From contig JAGHDO010000013.1 in NCBI GenBank assembly GCA_021159885.1, positions 1-45,997 on the forward strand: a DNA stretch of 45,997 nt. Direction: 5' to 3'. How positions within the stretch are numbered: position 1 is the stretch's first letter; every line of letters starts with the position of its first letter. Under the pieces are notes generated by a model, which saw nothing but the letters and a program-made list of their open reading frames with translations, had not been told where the DNA came from and did no database searches. The stretch is from Synergistota bacterium (lineage in GTDB: Bacteria > Synergistota > GBS-1). The position numbers and the translations under genes were made by a program. Shown piece by piece: positions 6,497 through 14,501 of the stretch.

Positions 6497-8119
6497 TTAA
6501 CCTCCCTCCAAAAGCTCCCTTGCGTGCCTTAAGGCAGCATCCGATGCTCTGCCGGAGAGCATTCTCGCAAGCTCTCTTATTCTTTCCTCGCCGGTCAGCA
6601 ACCTGACCCTGCTCTTAACGCTCCCTTCATCAACTACCTTATCCACAAAGTAATGATAATCTGCCTTAGAAGCTATCGAAGCAAGATGAGTAATACATAT
6701 AACTTGCCTTCCCGAAGAAAGCTTCTTTATCTCCTCCGCGAGCATTTTCCCTACCTCTCCACCGATTCCTACATCTATCTCATCGAATATGAGTGTGGGA
6801 ATCCCGTAGTTTCTTGATATAACACACTTTAAAGCAAAGCTTAATCGTGATATCTCCCCACCAGAGGCAATCTCACCTATGCTCTTCAACTTTTCACCCG
6901 AAGCAGGAGCCATAAGGAATCTCACCACATCAATACCGCGAGGGCCAAGTTCCCCCTGCTTAATATCTATCTTAAACAGGATTTCCCCCATGGCAAGCTT
7001 CCTTAAAACATCCTTAACCTCACTCTCGAGAAGCTTAGCAAGCTTCTTTCTCTCATACGAAATCTCACGGGCAAGCTCTCTAAGCCCTCTAAAAAGAAGA
7101 TTTACCTCCTCCTCAATTTCCTGGGTCCTCTCCTCGACTTCCCTTAGCTCGCTTAGTTCCTCCTTCCATGCAGAAGCCAGCTTAAGAAGATCCGAAATGT
7201 TATCTACACCATGCTTCTTTTTTAATCTCCTTATCAGAGAAAGCCTCTCCTCAACCTCATTAAGATTCCCTTCTTCAAGCCCCAGATAATCGAGCTTTCT
7301 CGAAACAGCACTCTCAAGTTCCATCAAGAACGATAGAAAGGACTCCATTTCTTTTAAAAATGGGAGCATCTCATTCTCATAGTGGGCTATCTTCGAAAGC
7401 AACCGCTTAAGCTCGCCTATCCTCTCTATGATCCCTCCTCCCCATTCCCCCCCTTCGAGAAGAGAAAGCGCCTCTCTTAAAGAGCTTGCAAGCTCCTCAA
7501 GATTAAGAAGTCTTTCTCTCCTTGCAATAAGTTTTTCCTCCTCCCCCTCTTTAAGCGATGCCGAATCTATCTCGCTTAAGAAAAAGGATATCTCCTCTCT
7601 CTTTCGCCTAAGCTCACCTAGGTTATATAATATCTCTTCAAGCTCCCGCTTCTTTGCCAGATAAGCGGAGTAAAGCTCTTCATACCTCTTAAGCGTTTCC
7701 ATAAATGCCTCTCCACCAAATTTGTCCAGAGAGCTAAGCTGATTAGATTCCTTCAGTATCCACCCATGCTCAAGCTGGCTGTGAATCTCAAACAGAGAAG
7801 AAGCCTTTTCCCTAAGGAACCCCACCGGAACCCCTCTTCCCTGATAGAACGCCCTACTTCTTCCCTCAGAATACACTTCCCGTCTTAAAATTATCTCTTC
7901 TCCGCTTTCATCCTCGAATAGTGCTTCTATCTCAGCTTTTTTAGCTCCGCTTCTAACGACCTCACCCCCCACCCTCTTTCCCAGAAGAAGAGACAAAGCC
8001 CCTACTATTATCGACTTCCCCGCACCCGTTTCACCTGTTAAAACGGTAAGATGAGGATGGAACTCTATTTCCAGCTCGTCTATTATGGCGAAATCCTTTA
8101 TCCTAAGCTCTCTAATCAC
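6497..8119 (-). CDS. recN: DNA repair protein RecN
   Basis: A 540-aa SMC-like ATPase for double-strand break repair. Walker A is GETGAGKS at residues 29-36. A long coiled-coil middle (about 150-370) follows. The C-terminal half holds the ABC signature region EIASGGEISRLSFALK and Walker B PTLIFDEIDVGIGG, then the conserved VICITHLASIASKAD. Length is close to the usual 550-570 aa. The start overlaps the nadK stop by 8 bases. In Firmicutes and Synergistota recN commonly lies at the end of an ispA-dxs-tlyA-nadK cluster, as here. Confidence 0.97.
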   Translation of the reverse strand: MIRELRIKDFAIIDELEIEFHPHLTVLTGETGAGKSIIVGALSLLLGKRVGGEVVRSGAKKAEIEALFEDESGEEIILRREVYSEGRSRAFYQGRGVPVGFLREKASSLFEIHSQLEHGWILKESNQLSSLDKFGGEAFMETLKRYEELYSAYLAKKRELEEILYNLGELRRKREEISFFLSEIDSASLKEGEEEKLIARRERLLNLEELASSLREALSLLEGGEWGGGIIERIGELKRLLSKIAHYENEMLPFLKEMESFLSFLMELESAVSRKLDYLGLEEGNLNEVEERLSLIRRLKKKHGVDNISDLLKLASAWKEELSELREVEERTQEIEEEVNLLFRGLRELAREISYERKKLAKLLESEVKDVLRKLAMGEILFKIDIKQGELGPRGIDVVRFLMAPASGEKLKSIGEIASGGEISRLSFALKCVISRNYGIPTLIFDEIDVGIGGEVGKMLAEEIKKLSSGRQVICITHLASIASKADYHYFVDKVVDEGSVKSRVRLLTGEERIRELARMLSGRASDAALRHARELLEGG

Positions 8120-8954
8120 CCGGAACCACTCCCAGCTTGAGCTTTTTCCTTAGGAGCTTAAAAAAGCTTCTACCTTTGAATGTGATTATACACGCTGAAA
8201 ATGGTGCTTTTGCTATATGTATCTCATCACCAGGGGAGAGCCTAAAACCAGCCTGCCCATCCTGAGTTAGCATTATATCCTCATGATCCGCCTCAACCTC
8301 TATTCTGACTGAGGAAGAAGAAGAAACGACTATGGGCCTGGCATAAAATGTATGCGCACATATCGGCGTTAGAACCACTGCGGGAAGACCTGGCTCAAGT
8401 ATAGGACCACCCGCAGCAAGAGAGTAAGCTGTTGATCCCGTGGGAGTAGACACTATGACTCCATCAGCAGGATAAGAAGCGAGATATTCACCATTGACAA
8501 ACACCTTAAGCGTTATTATCCTCGCGAATGCCCCCTTCATAACCACAAATTCATTGAGCGCATGTATTTTCTCCCCCTTGAATTGAGCTTCAAGCATCAT
8601 CCTTTCCTCTATCTCATACTTTCCCTCTATAACCTTAGTAAGAGCGACCTCAAGTGTGGGAATACTCTCGGAAACAAGAAAACCAAGTCTGCCCAAGTTA
8701 ATCCCCAGCATGGGAACCCCATATGGAGCCAGAAGTCTCGACGCTTTAAGAAACGTGCCATCACCACCTATAATAAGGGCAACGCTAATTGAAGAAGCAA
8801 AAGCTCTCTCTTCGAGGGAAATATCCTCCCTTTTTAAAAAAGCTCCTCCCTCTGGCAGAAGAAAGACGCTAACACCTCTTTCCTCCAGCCAAGATATTAT
8901 ACCGAGAGCTACCTCCCGCGCGGCTTCACCCTTCTGCGGATTTACTATTAACCC
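8112..8954 (-). CDS. nadK: NAD kinase; start codon not canonical
   Basis: ATP-dependent NAD kinase making NADP. Conserved elements in order are GLIVNPQKG (first strand), GGDGTFL (substrate/metal motif), NLGRLGFL, TPTGSTAYSLAAGGPI and TPICAHTFYARPIV. About 280 residues from 8954 match the normal family length. The first ATG in frame is at 8711, which lies after GGDGT and would delete an essential motif, so it cannot be the true start. Between the in-frame stop at 9018-9020 and 8711 there is no ATG, GTG or TTG. Candidates are ATA at 8948, GTA at 8945 or ATC at 8990, a -1 frameshift from tlyA in the G5 run at 8952-8956, or a sequencing indel in that run. The boundary given is where conserved coding begins, not a proven start. 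The 3' end overlaps recN. Confidence 0.88.
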   Translation of the reverse strand, partial: GLIVNPQKGEAAREVALGIISWLEERGVSVFLLPEGGAFLKREDISLEERAFASSISVALIIGGDGTFLKASRLLAPYGVPMLGINLGRLGFLVSESIPTLEVALTKVIEGKYEIEERMMLEAQFKGEKIHALNEFVVMKGAFARIITLKVFVNGEYLASYPADGVIVSTPTGSTAYSLAAGGPILEPGLPAVVLTPICAHTFYARPIVVSSSSSVRIEVEADHEDIMLTQDGQAGFRLSPGDEIHIAKAPFSACIITFKGRSFFKLLRKKLKLGVVPGD

Positions 8955-9766
8955 CCAAGCTGCTCGTGAGCTTCTTTTACAACCGATGTTATCATCTCCT
9001 CCTTTAAATGGGAATCTCTAAAACCTACATACAGCAGAAACTCTATATTACCCTTAGGGCCCTTTATAGGCGAGTAAGTGAGATCCAAGGGATTAAGCCT
9101 AAGCCTACATAAGACAAAACTCGCAAGATCCCTCACTACACTCTCATGAATCTCTGCACTTTTCACCACCCCACCCTTTGCCCACCTTCTCCCTGCCTCA
9201 AACTGGGGTTTAACGAGAATTACGCCTTCAGCATCCTCAGTAAGAAGCCCCTCAACTGCAGGAAGAATTTTCTTAACCGATATAAAAGATACATCTATGG
9301 CAAAAAAATCTATCTCATCGGGAACGAGATCGCGGGAAAGGTACCTTGCGTTGGTCCTCTCCATGAGTATCACTCGAGGATCGTTTCTTAATTTCCAGTG
9401 AAGCTGACCATACCCCACATCTACAGCGTAAACTTTGCGAGCTCCCTCCTTGAGCATGCAATCGGTAAAGCCACCAGTTGAAGCTCCGACATCAAGGCAG
9501 ATCTTTCCCTCAAGCGATATTTCGAAGTGATCCAAAGCCCTCTTGAGCTTCAATCCTCCTCTGCTCACATAAGGGCACTCACTACCTTTAACCTTTATCT
9601 CAGCGTCAGGAGGTACCTTATCCCCTGCTTTCTCTATCCTTCTCCCATTCACAAAAACTAACCCCGCCATAAGCGCCCTTTGAGCCTTCTCCCTGCTCTC
9701 GAAAAACCCTTTTAAAACGAGGAGCTTATCTATTCTTTCCTTTTTCAGAGACGAGATACTCCTCAA
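8948..9766 (-). CDS. tlyA: TlyA family rRNA 2'-O-methyltransferase (hemolysin A homologue)
   Basis: About 272 aa from a TTG at 9766, which has GAGGAG eight bases upstream and gives the family's usual beginning (KKERIDKLLVLKG). A GTG at 9775 and an ATG at 9787 are alternatives. The N-terminal S4 RNA-binding domain (ESREKAQRALMAGLVFVNG) is followed by an FtsJ-like Rossmann methyltransferase with the SAM motif DVGASTGGFTD, then AVDVGYGQLHWKLR, AIDVSFIS and LVKPQFEAG, which supply the K-D-K-E type catalytic residues. TlyA methylates 16S and/or 23S rRNA. It overlaps the end of dxs by 41 bases and ends with EQLGG and a TAA at the G5 run next to nadK. Confidence 0.94.
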   Translation of the reverse strand: MRSISSLKKERIDKLLVLKGFFESREKAQRALMAGLVFVNGRRIEKAGDKVPPDAEIKVKGSECPYVSRGGLKLKRALDHFEISLEGKICLDVGASTGGFTDCMLKEGARKVYAVDVGYGQLHWKLRNDPRVILMERTNARYLSRDLVPDEIDFFAIDVSFISVKKILPAVEGLLTEDAEGVILVKPQFEAGRRWAKGGVVKSAEIHESVVRDLASFVLCRLRLNPLDLTYSPIKGPKGNIEFLLYVGFRDSHLKEEMITSVVKEAHEQLGG

Positions 9767-11519
9767 GAAGCTCACTCCTCTCCCCATGCTCAATAAATTT
9801 ATCAGGCAGTGCAAAGATCTCAAACTCCTTAAGCTTTATTCCCTTAGAGAGAATAATCGTCGCAATCTCTTCACCTATGCCCCCCATCCTCGCCCCCTCT
9901 TCAAAGACATAAACTCTCTTAAATCTCTCAGCCTCACTGATGATTAACTCCACGTCAAGAGGCTTCGCAAACCTAAGATCAACAACCTCAAAGCCTTCAA
10001 GACTCATGGCAAACTTATAGGTAGGCCCCAGGCAAAAGGCAACGCCTCGCGCTCCCTCCCTTAGAATTTCCCCCTTGCCAATTTCTACCTTCTCCGGAGC
10101 TTTCGTCCAATCAGGCGTTTCATCCGTTTTCCCGCGCGGATACCTTACCACAAAAGGAAGTGAGGAATCTAATGCCGTATGAAGCATATTCCTCAAAAGA
10201 ACGCCATTTCTGGGACACGCTATAATAATATTTGGAACACATCTTAGGAAGACGATATCGAAAACCCCATGATGAGTAGGACCATCATCTCCCACCAAGC
10301 CCCCTCTGTCCACAGCGATAATTACAGGAAGCTTCTGAAGAGCTATGTCGTGTATAACCTGATCATAGGCTCTCTGAAGAAAAGTCGAATATATGGCAAC
10401 CACAGGTCTTAATCCTCCTCTCGCGAGACCCGCTGATAGCCCGAGCATATGCTGCTCCGCTATGCCAACGTCAAAGAATCTTGAAGGAAAAGTACGAGCA
10501 AACTCCTCAAGCCCTGTGCCCTTCTTCATAGCAGCGGTCAGGCAAACTACTCTGCCATCACGAGAAGCTAGCTCCGTAGCAGTCTTTCCAAACACATGAC
10601 TAAAGCTCTCCCCTTTCCCTCTTTCTATCTCTATCAGAAATGGAGGGGTACCGTGAAACCTCTCAGGATCACGTTCGGCAGGTTCATACCCCATACCCTT
10701 TTTGGTGAGAACGTGAACAACAACAGGCTTGTCAACTTGTTTGGTGCTTCTAAAAACCTCCTCAAGAAGTCCAATATCATGACCATCTATGGGACCCCAA
10801 TGAATCAAGCCAAGTTCCTCAAATATAGAGCCCTTAAGAAGGAGTTTTCTCACTCTTTCTTTAATCTCCTCAAGCGCGCTTTCCGCCGCTTTTCCAAACG
10901 GAAGCCCCTCAAGAAGGGAGCGTATCTCCCCCTTTAGCTCAAGCCAGCGAGAGGCAGTCCGCAAGCGGGTCAAATGAGATGCTATAGCACCTACCCTGGG
11001 CCCTATAGCCATCTCATTATCGTTAAGTATTATTACCAGCTTCCTTTTTAAGCTTCCTATATGGTTCAACGCCTCAAGTGCCATGCCAGACATTAAAGAG
11101 GCATCTCCTATGATGGAAACTACTTCACGCTTCCCAGAAATGGCAAGCCCCAGTGCCCAAGAGAGAGAAGTTCCACTATGCCCTACGATAAATCTATCTG
11201 CTGAGCTCTCAGCCGGATTAGGAAAGCCGCTAAGCCCTCCTTTTTTTCTCAAGGTGTGGAAGGCTTCCTTCCTACCCGTTAATATCTTAAACGGATAGCA
11301 CTGATGACCAACATCCCATAGAATATAGTCTTTAAATGGATCCCACACCCTCAAAAGAGCTATAGTGAGCTCCACCACTCCAAGATTCGGAGCGAGATGC
11401 CCACCATTCCTTCCCACAACTTCAACTATTAGCCTTCTTATCTCAAAGGCGAGAAGCTCAAGCTCTCCCCTGCTAAGTCTTCGTAGATCTTCGATCGTTC
11501 TCACGCTCTCCAATATCAA
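9726..11519 (-). CDS. dxs: 1-deoxy-D-xylulose-5-phosphate synthase
   Basis: A 597-aa thiamine diphosphate enzyme that condenses pyruvate and glyceraldehyde-3-phosphate at the entry of the MEP isoprenoid pathway. The conserved His residues are H41 (GGHLAPNLG) and H72 (DVGHQ). The ThDP/Mg motif is GDASLMSGM at 138-146, a variant of the usual GDGALTGGM. The catalytic glutamate is in DVGIAEQHM, and the transketolase DRxG region reads VDRGGLVGDDGPTHHG. The C-terminal transketolase domain is complete. It is slightly shorter than the common 620-640 aa. It overlaps ispA by 47 bases at its start and tlyA at its end. Confidence 0.97.
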   Translation of the reverse strand: MILESVRTIEDLRRLSRGELELLAFEIRRLIVEVVGRNGGHLAPNLGVVELTIALLRVWDPFKDYILWDVGHQCYPFKILTGRKEAFHTLRKKGGLSGFPNPAESSADRFIVGHSGTSLSWALGLAISGKREVVSIIGDASLMSGMALEALNHIGSLKRKLVIILNDNEMAIGPRVGAIASHLTRLRTASRWLELKGEIRSLLEGLPFGKAAESALEEIKERVRKLLLKGSIFEELGLIHWGPIDGHDIGLLEEVFRSTKQVDKPVVVHVLTKKGMGYEPAERDPERFHGTPPFLIEIERGKGESFSHVFGKTATELASRDGRVVCLTAAMKKGTGLEEFARTFPSRFFDVGIAEQHMLGLSAGLARGGLRPVVAIYSTFLQRAYDQVIHDIALQKLPVIIAVDRGGLVGDDGPTHHGVFDIVFLRCVPNIIIACPRNGVLLRNMLHTALDSSLPFVVRYPRGKTDETPDWTKAPEKVEIGKGEILREGARGVAFCLGPTYKFAMSLEGFEVVDLRFAKPLDVELIISEAERFKRVYVFEEGARMGGIGEEIATIILSKGIKLKEFEIFALPDKFIEHGERSELLEEYLVSEKGKNR

Positions 11520-12318
11520 CTTTCTCCATCCTCCTTTTTACCATAAGAGCGAGCTCAACGAGATCCTTACCCCCCTCTCCAAAGAGTTCCACCAGTGAAA
11601 GAGCTTCCTCAATAAGTCTTTCGGCTTCCGCCACTGAGTCAGAAATCCCATAAACCGCTGGATAAGTGAGCCTCTCCTCCTTACCGAAGTCCAATATATC
11701 ATCCACTATTTGAAAGGCAATTCCAAGTCTTTCAGCATACTCCGTAAGAAGATGAAGTTCATTTCCGGAAGCCTCTCCCACTATTGCACCACATCGCACA
11801 GAAGCCCTTATTAAAGCCATCGTTTTCTTAGCGTGAATATCTTCTATCTTCCCTTCTGTGATGTCGAGAAGCTGACCCCCAACCATACCAGCAGGTCCCG
11901 AAGAGCTCGCAATTTCAATCAAAACTCGCTTAAGTGTACTTCCGGAAAGCCACTTCCCCAATACTTCGAAAGCATATGTTAAAAGAGCATCTCCCGCAAG
12001 AAGAGCAATTCCACATCCAAACCTTTTATGCGCCGATGGTTTACCCCGCCTAAAATCATCGTTATCCATACAAGGCAAATCATCATGAATGAGAGAGTAA
12101 TTGTGAATAAGCTCTATCGCACATCCAACCGGAAGAGCCTTCGATATATCTCCCCCCACAGCTTCACATGCAGAAAGGGTTAGAAGGGGTCTGAATCTCT
12201 TACCCCCCGGGAAAACCGAATATCTCATAGCCTCAAGGAGAAGCGATGGAACAGCACTATCGCTTAACAGTTTCTCAAGAAAACCATTTATCATGGAGAG
12301 CTTTCTATCGATAGACAA
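11473..12318 (-). CDS. ispA: Polyprenyl (farnesyl/geranylgeranyl) diphosphate synthase
   Basis: A 281-aa trans-prenyltransferase that builds C15-C20 prenyl diphosphates from IPP and DMAPP. GGKRFRP is at 38-44. The first aspartate motif DDLPCMD is at 79-85, with the two-residue insertion typical of bacterial FPP/GGPP synthases. The second aspartate motif is VDDILD, and the C-terminus keeps LTYPAVYG. Chain length cannot be read with certainty. The start is a TTG at 12318, behind AAAGGAGGAG about nine bases upstream. It is the first gene of the six-gene minus-strand operon running to 6067. The C-terminus is shorter than usual and its tail overlaps dxs. Confidence 0.93.
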   Translation of the reverse strand: MSIDRKLSMINGFLEKLLSDSAVPSLLLEAMRYSVFPGGKRFRPLLTLSACEAVGGDISKALPVGCAIELIHNYSLIHDDLPCMDNDDFRRGKPSAHKRFGCGIALLAGDALLTYAFEVLGKWLSGSTLKRVLIEIASSSGPAGMVGGQLLDITEGKIEDIHAKKTMALIRASVRCGAIVGEASGNELHLLTEYAERLGIAFQIVDDILDFGKEERLTYPAVYGISDSVAEAERLIEEALSLVELFGEGGKDLVELALMVKRRMEKVDIGERENDRRSTKT

Positions 12319-12359
12319 TCGGGCTCACTCCTCCTTTCAATAGCAATAAGGGCAATATG

Positions 12360-12388
12360 ATTATAACAGTTTATGGTATACTTCTTAA
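12360..12388 (-). promoter_or_regulatory. Promoter of the ispA-dxs-tlyA-nadK-recN operon
   Basis: On the minus strand, TTAAGA (plus 12383-12388) and TATAAT (plus 12360-12365) are 17 bases apart, and the start would fall near 12353. A TATACT on the plus strand at 12377-12382 is the likely -10 of the divergent gene at 12418, without a clear -35, so the two promoters overlap. Confidence 0.6.
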
Positions 12389-12417
12389 AGAGACAAGAAT
12401 AAAGGAGGGGCATTCCA

Positions 12418-13209
12418 ATGGTAAGAATAAAGACAGCAATCTTAATCATGCTTATGCTGTCTTTAAGCATCGGTTTAGCTCATGCGATCGAAAATCCATT
12501 CCTCAAAGACGCAAAGATAAAGCTCGCTAATGCTGAGAGAATAGCGATTATTCCATTTGCAGACTATTCGCGAAATCCATTTGGAATCGGAAATAGAAGA
12601 CTTCTATTCGCAATCAGGCAGAGATTCGAATCGCTCGGAAAGCTCGTGATACCAGATGAAGATGTATGGATGATCCTAAAAAAGATGGGAGTTATTCCGA
12701 AGGAAAATGAGCGCAAACTAATCCTGGAAGAACAGCTTAGGAGCTATGGCTTTAGCAGAGAGCTTGCAGAATTCATCGAGTCTCAGGACCTAAGGTACTG
12801 GAGCAAGCCATATATCCCATCTCTAACGGAGAAGCAGATTAGAGAAATAGGAAAAGCACTTAAAGCTGATATAATAGTAAGGGGCTGTATAGTAGATTAT
12901 GGTGTAATAGATGTATCGAGTGGAAGCCCCATAAGCAACGTAATAGGGGGAATTGCTCCTCTTATGACAGCCCGCAGAATAGGAATTGCCCTCGCTGCCG
13001 GAAGCTACATACCATCTTCCGACAAGGAGGGCGTTGTTCAAATGACCATATATCTACAGGATGGAAGAACGGGAAGGCTTATATATGGCAAGTCTGTATT
13101 TGCCACCTATAAGCCTACCTTCTCGACTCTTAAAAGCAAGTTTGTGCTCCTAAGAGGAGCATTAAAGAGAGCGCTTGATGCCTTTTTTAACGACTTCTCA
13201 ATGAATTAA
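12418..13209 (+). CDS. Secreted CsgG/TolB-N-like protein of unknown function
   Basis: A 263-aa protein with a clear signal peptide (residues 1-24, ending SIGLAHA). The mature part starts with an alpha/beta module of the kind found in CsgG, FlgT-M and GNA1162-like proteins: ERIAIIPFADYSRNP, then a long helix, then LGKLVIPDEDVW, and ALKADIIVRGCIVDYG. Residues 195-215 (IGGIAPLMTARRIGIALAAG) are hydrophobic and glycine rich. The last part has strand-rich DGRTGRLIYGKSV. No lipobox cysteine is seen. A strong AAAGGAGGGG ribosome site lies upstream. Its final 12 bases overlap the convergent gene. The fold is shared with the proteins of the 29201-33794 operon, so an envelope role is likely, but the function is unknown. 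Confidence 0.75.
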   Translation: MVRIKTAILIMLMLSLSIGLAHAIENPFLKDAKIKLANAERIAIIPFADYSRNPFGIGNRRLLFAIRQRFESLGKLVIPDEDVWMILKKMGVIPKENERKLILEEQLRSYGFSRELAEFIESQDLRYWSKPYIPSLTEKQIREIGKALKADIIVRGCIVDYGVIDVSSGSPISNVIGGIAPLMTARRIGIALAAGSYIPSSDKEGVVQMTIYLQDGRTGRLIYGKSVFATYKPTFSTLKSKFVLLRGALKRALDAFFNDFSMN

Positions 13210-13734
13210 CGACTTTATACCGTTAAGATTGAAGTTATTGAGAAAAGACTCAGCCTCACTTAAAGACATGTTCTCAAAATTAAGAGCTACATAGGCTATC
13301 TGAGAGGGAACGGAAGCGGAGGATAAAACTACCCCTATAAAGCCTTTTTTCTCCTTCTTATAAATTTGAACAAATGCTTTAAATCCACGATACGTTGTTG
13401 TTTTAACTATAACCTCATCCGTCTCTTGATAAAACTGGGTAGGCAATCCTCCAAGCTGCGAAATATACCCTGCAACCGGTCCAAAAAGGCCAAATCCCAC
13501 TATCAAGGTCGCCTTTTTACTTCCCTTTGTATATTCCCTCATGGCCATTGAAAAGGTGCTTCCGTTAAGGCTCATTGTCTGCCCCACAGGTTTCTCCGCC
13601 TTCCATCCAGCTACATCCTTAAGATATGGATAAATCTTGTCATATTTGGGAACCTTCCAAGCAAGCGCATTTCCACAAACGACTAATGAGAGAATCAAGG
13701 CAAATAAAAACGCCTTTCTCAAGTTCCATCTCAC
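13198..13734 (-). CDS. Secreted protein of unknown function
   Basis: A 178-aa protein with a signal peptide (residues 1-25, ending CGNALA). The rest appears alpha/beta. It has a GQTMSLNGSTFSMAMREYTKG stretch with alternating strand pattern, glycine-rich GFGLFGPVAGYISQLGG, and EVIVKTTTYRGFKAFVQIYKKEKKG. The cysteine in the signal region (VVCGNA) could be a lipobox (V-V-C-G), so lipoprotein modification is possible. It is the last gene of the trehalose/SDR operon, its start overlapping the SDR stop by 4 bases. Its tail overlaps the convergent gene by 12 bases. I do not recognise a family. Confidence 0.65.
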   Translation of the reverse strand: MRWNLRKAFLFALILSLVVCGNALAWKVPKYDKIYPYLKDVAGWKAEKPVGQTMSLNGSTFSMAMREYTKGSKKATLIVGFGLFGPVAGYISQLGGLPTQFYQETDEVIVKTTTYRGFKAFVQIYKKEKKGFIGVVLSSASVPSQIAYVALNFENMSLSEAESFLNNFNLNGIKSLIH

Positions 13735-14501
13735 CTCCTTTCGTTAAACTCCTTCCACCGCTTATAAAGCTTGCGGTCATAAAGAGATGGGAAAAGCTTT
13801 CTTAAGAGGATATAAAACCTATATCGCGGAGGCCAGATAAGCTTTCTTTTCCCCCCAAGGTAAGCACGATAAACCGCATTTACAAACTTCACCGGGTCTT
13901 CTCTCTCTCCAAGGGGTGGATGCTTCATGGTTCCTAAAGTGTTTTCAGGAAAATCAGTCTTAATCCTACCGGCTTCTACGTTTAGAACGCTTATTCCTCT
14001 TTCTATAAGCTCTCCCCTTAAGCTTTCCATCATGGAGCTTAAAGCAGACTTGCTCGCACCATATCCTCCCATAAAGGGAACCGGAAGATAGGCGGTTATC
14101 GACGAAATGTTGATTATCCAGCTTCCTTCCCCCATATACTTTAAAGCCTCACGCGTCATTCTCCACGGGGAAAAGAAGTTTACCTCAAAGACCTTTCTCA
14201 GATCCTCCTCTCTCATTCTCTCAAAGCTCTCATATATGCCTATACCAGCGTTGTTTATAAGAACATCAATCTGTCCAAAGGCATCAAGTGCCCTCTCTAC
14301 AACAATTCTTTCGTTACCCTGAAGAGCATCATAAACGCAAGTCTCAACCTCCGCTGAGGAGAGCTTCTCTTTAAGAAGAGCAAGCTTCCTCTCAGAACGT
14401 CCAGCGATAAGGAGAGAAAAACCCTCATCCTTAAACTTCTTGCTTAGAGCTCTTCCTATGCCTCCCGTTGCTCCAGTTACGATGCAAACCCTTGGTTTCA
14501 T
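13731..14501 (-). CDS. Short-chain dehydrogenase/reductase (SDR)
   Basis: A 256-aa classical SDR. The nucleotide motif TGATGGIG starts at residue 9. NNAG follows in DVLINNAGIGIY, the catalytic serine lies in INISSITAY, and Y-x-x-x-K is in GGYGASKSAL. An arginine soon after the glycine motif (AGRSERK) suggests NADP preference. The C-terminal 40 residues are basic and hydrophobic (RFYILLRKLFPSLYDRKLYKRW), typical of the DltE/YqjQ-like subgroup that associates with membranes or lipid substrates. It overlaps both neighbours by 4 bases, so it belongs to the trehalose operon, although a role there is not evident. The substrate is unknown. Confidence 0.9.
   Translation of the reverse strand: MKPRVCIVTGATGGIGRALSKKFKDEGFSLLIAGRSERKLALLKEKLSSAEVETCVYDALQGNERIVVERALDAFGQIDVLINNAGIGIYESFERMREEDLRKVFEVNFFSPWRMTREALKYMGEGSWIINISSITAYLPVPFMGGYGASKSALSSMMESLRGELIERGISVLNVEAGRIKTDFPENTLGTMKHPPLGEREDPVKFVNAVYRAYLGGKRKLIWPPRYRFYILLRKLFPSLYDRKLYKRWKEFNERR

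Noticed and set aside
8112-8711. ATG at 8711 as the start of a 199-aa NAD kinase
   Set aside because: It removes the first domain including GGDGTFL, which is encoded in frame directly upstream; such a protein would be inactive.
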